This document shows, in pieces, positions 62,874 through 64,000 of a stretch of 64,000 nucleotides of DNA. The stretch is from Streptomyces armeniacus (GTDB lineage Bacteria > Actinomycetota > Actinomycetes > Streptomycetales > Streptomycetaceae), in assembly GCF_003355155.1 (NCBI RefSeq), contig NZ_CP031320.1:2522269-2586268 (forward strand). Direction: 5' to 3'. A program made the position numbers and the translations under genes. The number at the start of each line of letters is the position of its first letter. The stretch's first letter is position 1. The notes under the pieces were generated by a model. It was not told the origin of the DNA, did no database searches, and saw only the letters and a list, made by a program, of their open reading frames with translations.

Positions 62874-64000
62874 CCGGTACGGCCGACGGCCCCGGCGCCG
62901 TCACAGCAACCCCGGCCCACGGCACCCCGCTCGGCTCGGGCGCCGGGCCCGCCGCGCCGTCCGACGCGCACGGCCTCGGCGCGTCGCTCACGCCCGTCGA
63001 CGCGGCGGCCAAGGCCGAGGGCGCCTTCGCGTACGCGGCGGACCTGTGGGCGGAGGGCCTGCTGTGGGCGGCGATCCTGCGTTCGCCGCACCCGCACGCC
63101 CGTATCGTCTCGATCGACACGGCGCAGGCGGCGGCGATGCCGGGCGTACGCGCCGTCGTCACGCACGAGGACGTGCCCGGTGACGCCGCGCACGGCCGGC
63201 GGGTCGCGGACCGGCCCGCGTTCGCCCGCGAACTCGTGCGGTATCACGGCGAGCCCATCGCCGCCGTGGCCGCCGACCACCCCGACACGGCGCGGCTCGC
63301 GGCGGCGGCGATCGCCGTCGAGTACGAGCCGCTGGAGCCGCTGACCGACCCCGAGGAGTCGTTCACGGCGGAGCCGCTGCACCCCGACGGCAACCTGATC
63401 CGGCACATCCCGCTCCGGTACGGCGACCCGGAGGTCACCGGCGAGGTCGTCGTCGAGGGCCTGTACCGCATCGGCCGCCAGGACCCCGCGCCCATCGGCG
63501 CCGAGGCGGCCCTGGCCGTGCCGTGCCCGGACGGCGGCGTCGAGATCTACACCGCCTCCACCGACCCCCACACCGACCGCGACCTCGCCGCCGCCTGCTT
63601 CGGACTCCCCCCGGAACAGGTCAAGTTGGTCGTCACCGGCGTCCCCGGCGCGCTCGGCGACCGCGAGGACACCGGCATGCAGGTGCCGCTCGGGCTGCTC
63701 GCGATGCGCACCGGCTGCCCCGTGAAGATCGCGGCGACCCGCGAGGAGTCGTTCCTCGCGCACGCCCACCGGCACCCCACCCTCCTGCGGTACCGGCACC
63801 ACGCCGACCGCTCCGGCAAGCTCCTCAAGGTCGAGGCGCAGATCCTGCTCGACGCGGGCGCATACGCCGACACTTCCTCCGACGCGCTCGCCGCCGCGGT
63901 CTCCTTCGCCGCCGGCCCGTACGTCGTGCCGCACGCGGTCATCGACGGCTGGGCCGTCCGTACCAACAACCCGCCCTCCGGCCACGTACGCGGCGAAGGC
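62870..64000 (+). CDS. Molybdopterin-binding subunit of xanthine-dehydrogenase-type enzyme (partial, runs off window)
   Basis: The first 377 residues are visible. AKAEGAFAYAADLWAEGLLW, LRSPHPHARIVSIDT, PGVRAVVTHEDVPG, AVAADHPDTARLAAAAIAVE and VKIAATREESFLAHAHRHP are typical of the aldehyde-oxidase/xanthine-dehydrogenase large subunit. The catalytic Glu and most molybdopterin contacts lie beyond the end. ATG after GGAAAGG. Substrate (xanthine, hypoxanthine or other) cannot be told from this part. Confidence 0.93.
   Translation, partial: MTGTADGPGAVTATPAHGTPLGSGAGPAAPSDAHGLGASLTPVDAAAKAEGAFAYAADLWAEGLLWAAILRSPHPHARIVSIDTAQAAAMPGVRAVVTHEDVPGDAAHGRRVADRPAFARELVRYHGEPIAAVAADHPDTARLAAAAIAVEYEPLEPLTDPEESFTAEPLHPDGNLIRHIPLRYGDPEVTGEVVVEGLYRIGRQDPAPIGAEAALAVPCPDGGVEIYTASTDPHTDRDLAAACFGLPPEQVKLVVTGVPGALGDREDTGMQVPLGLLAMRTGCPVKIAATREESFLAHAHRHPTLLRYRHHADRSGKLLKVEAQILLDAGAYADTSSDALAAAVSFAAGPYVVPHAVIDGWAVRTNNPPSGHVRGEG

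Overview
The window is high-GC DNA from a Streptomyces-type actinomycete. Codon third positions are almost all G or C, GTG and TTG starts are common, and CGTACG words are frequent. The tmRNA tag (ANSKRDSFALAA), DUF397, ParB/DasR-type operators and GlnR boxes also fit that group. The order FHA/FtsK protein - two Ser/Thr kinases - prfB - amidase - ftsE - ftsX - S41 protease - smpB - ssrA ... narK - nnaR - sigma/anti-sigma - helD-like gene - malic enzyme - hup - murA - YqgE - DUF3039 - GlcNAc-type sugar transporter - GH20 matches, from memory, the core-chromosome block around SCO2940-SCO2975 of S. coelicolor. I could not check that by search. It is therefore mostly a conserved core region with two accessory patches.

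Layout. 0-7.2 kb (minus strand): an alpha-glucoside import and hydrolysis operon (GH13 glucosidase, binding protein, two permeases; the MalF-like permease has an inserted SdrB-like domain), preceded by an orphan cysteine-free binding protein. 7.4-11.1 kb: PadR regulator plus a MacB-type ABC ATPase and permease. 11.3-27.9 kb: the conserved core run from the FHA/FtsK ATPase and kinases through prfB, a secreted amidase, a repeat-rich sortase substrate, ftsEX, an S41 protease, smpB and ssrA. 27.9-31 kb: a decayed patch with duplicated 63-bp segments and four truncated genes (metallo-beta-lactamase-fold hydrolase, LysR, F420-dependent reductase, HxlR), interleaved with an intact MpaB-type oxygenase gene. 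31-41 kb: accessory genes (GH19 chitinase behind tandem DasR-like sites, MFS efflux, LysR, DHFR-like reductase, an XRE/DUF397/anti-sigma-like ATPase set, TetR, AhpD-like protein, MerR with a mycothiol-dependent isomerase, Uma2). 41-58.9 kb: nitrogen genes narK and nnaR with GlnR boxes, ECF sigma/anti-sigma pair, HelD-like motor, a probable small RNA, cold-shock protein, ACT-malic enzyme, HU, murA, YqgE, DUF3039 and a GlcNAc-oligomer import operon with GH20 hexosaminidase. 59.1-64 kb: a xanthine-dehydrogenase-type molybdenum hydroxylase operon, cut by the window end.

How the genes work together. The chitinase (outside the cell) and the SBP-permease-permease-hexosaminidase operon both sit behind sites resembling the DasR responsive element, which suggests one chitin/GlcNAc regulon. 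Neither sugar operon has its own ATPase, so a shared one such as MsiK must serve them. ssrA and smpB, and ftsE and ftsX, are paired as usual.

Most unusual observations: a well-formed sRNA-like unit between the helD-like gene and the cold-shock gene; a xanthine-dehydrogenase Fe-S subunit with about 645 residues of low-complexity N-terminal extension, followed by a translationally coupled 49-codon ORF; the domain inserted into the MalF-like permease; and the cluster of four internally deleted genes. I saw no CRISPR array, insertion sequence, prophage, rRNA, tRNA or biosynthetic megasynthase.
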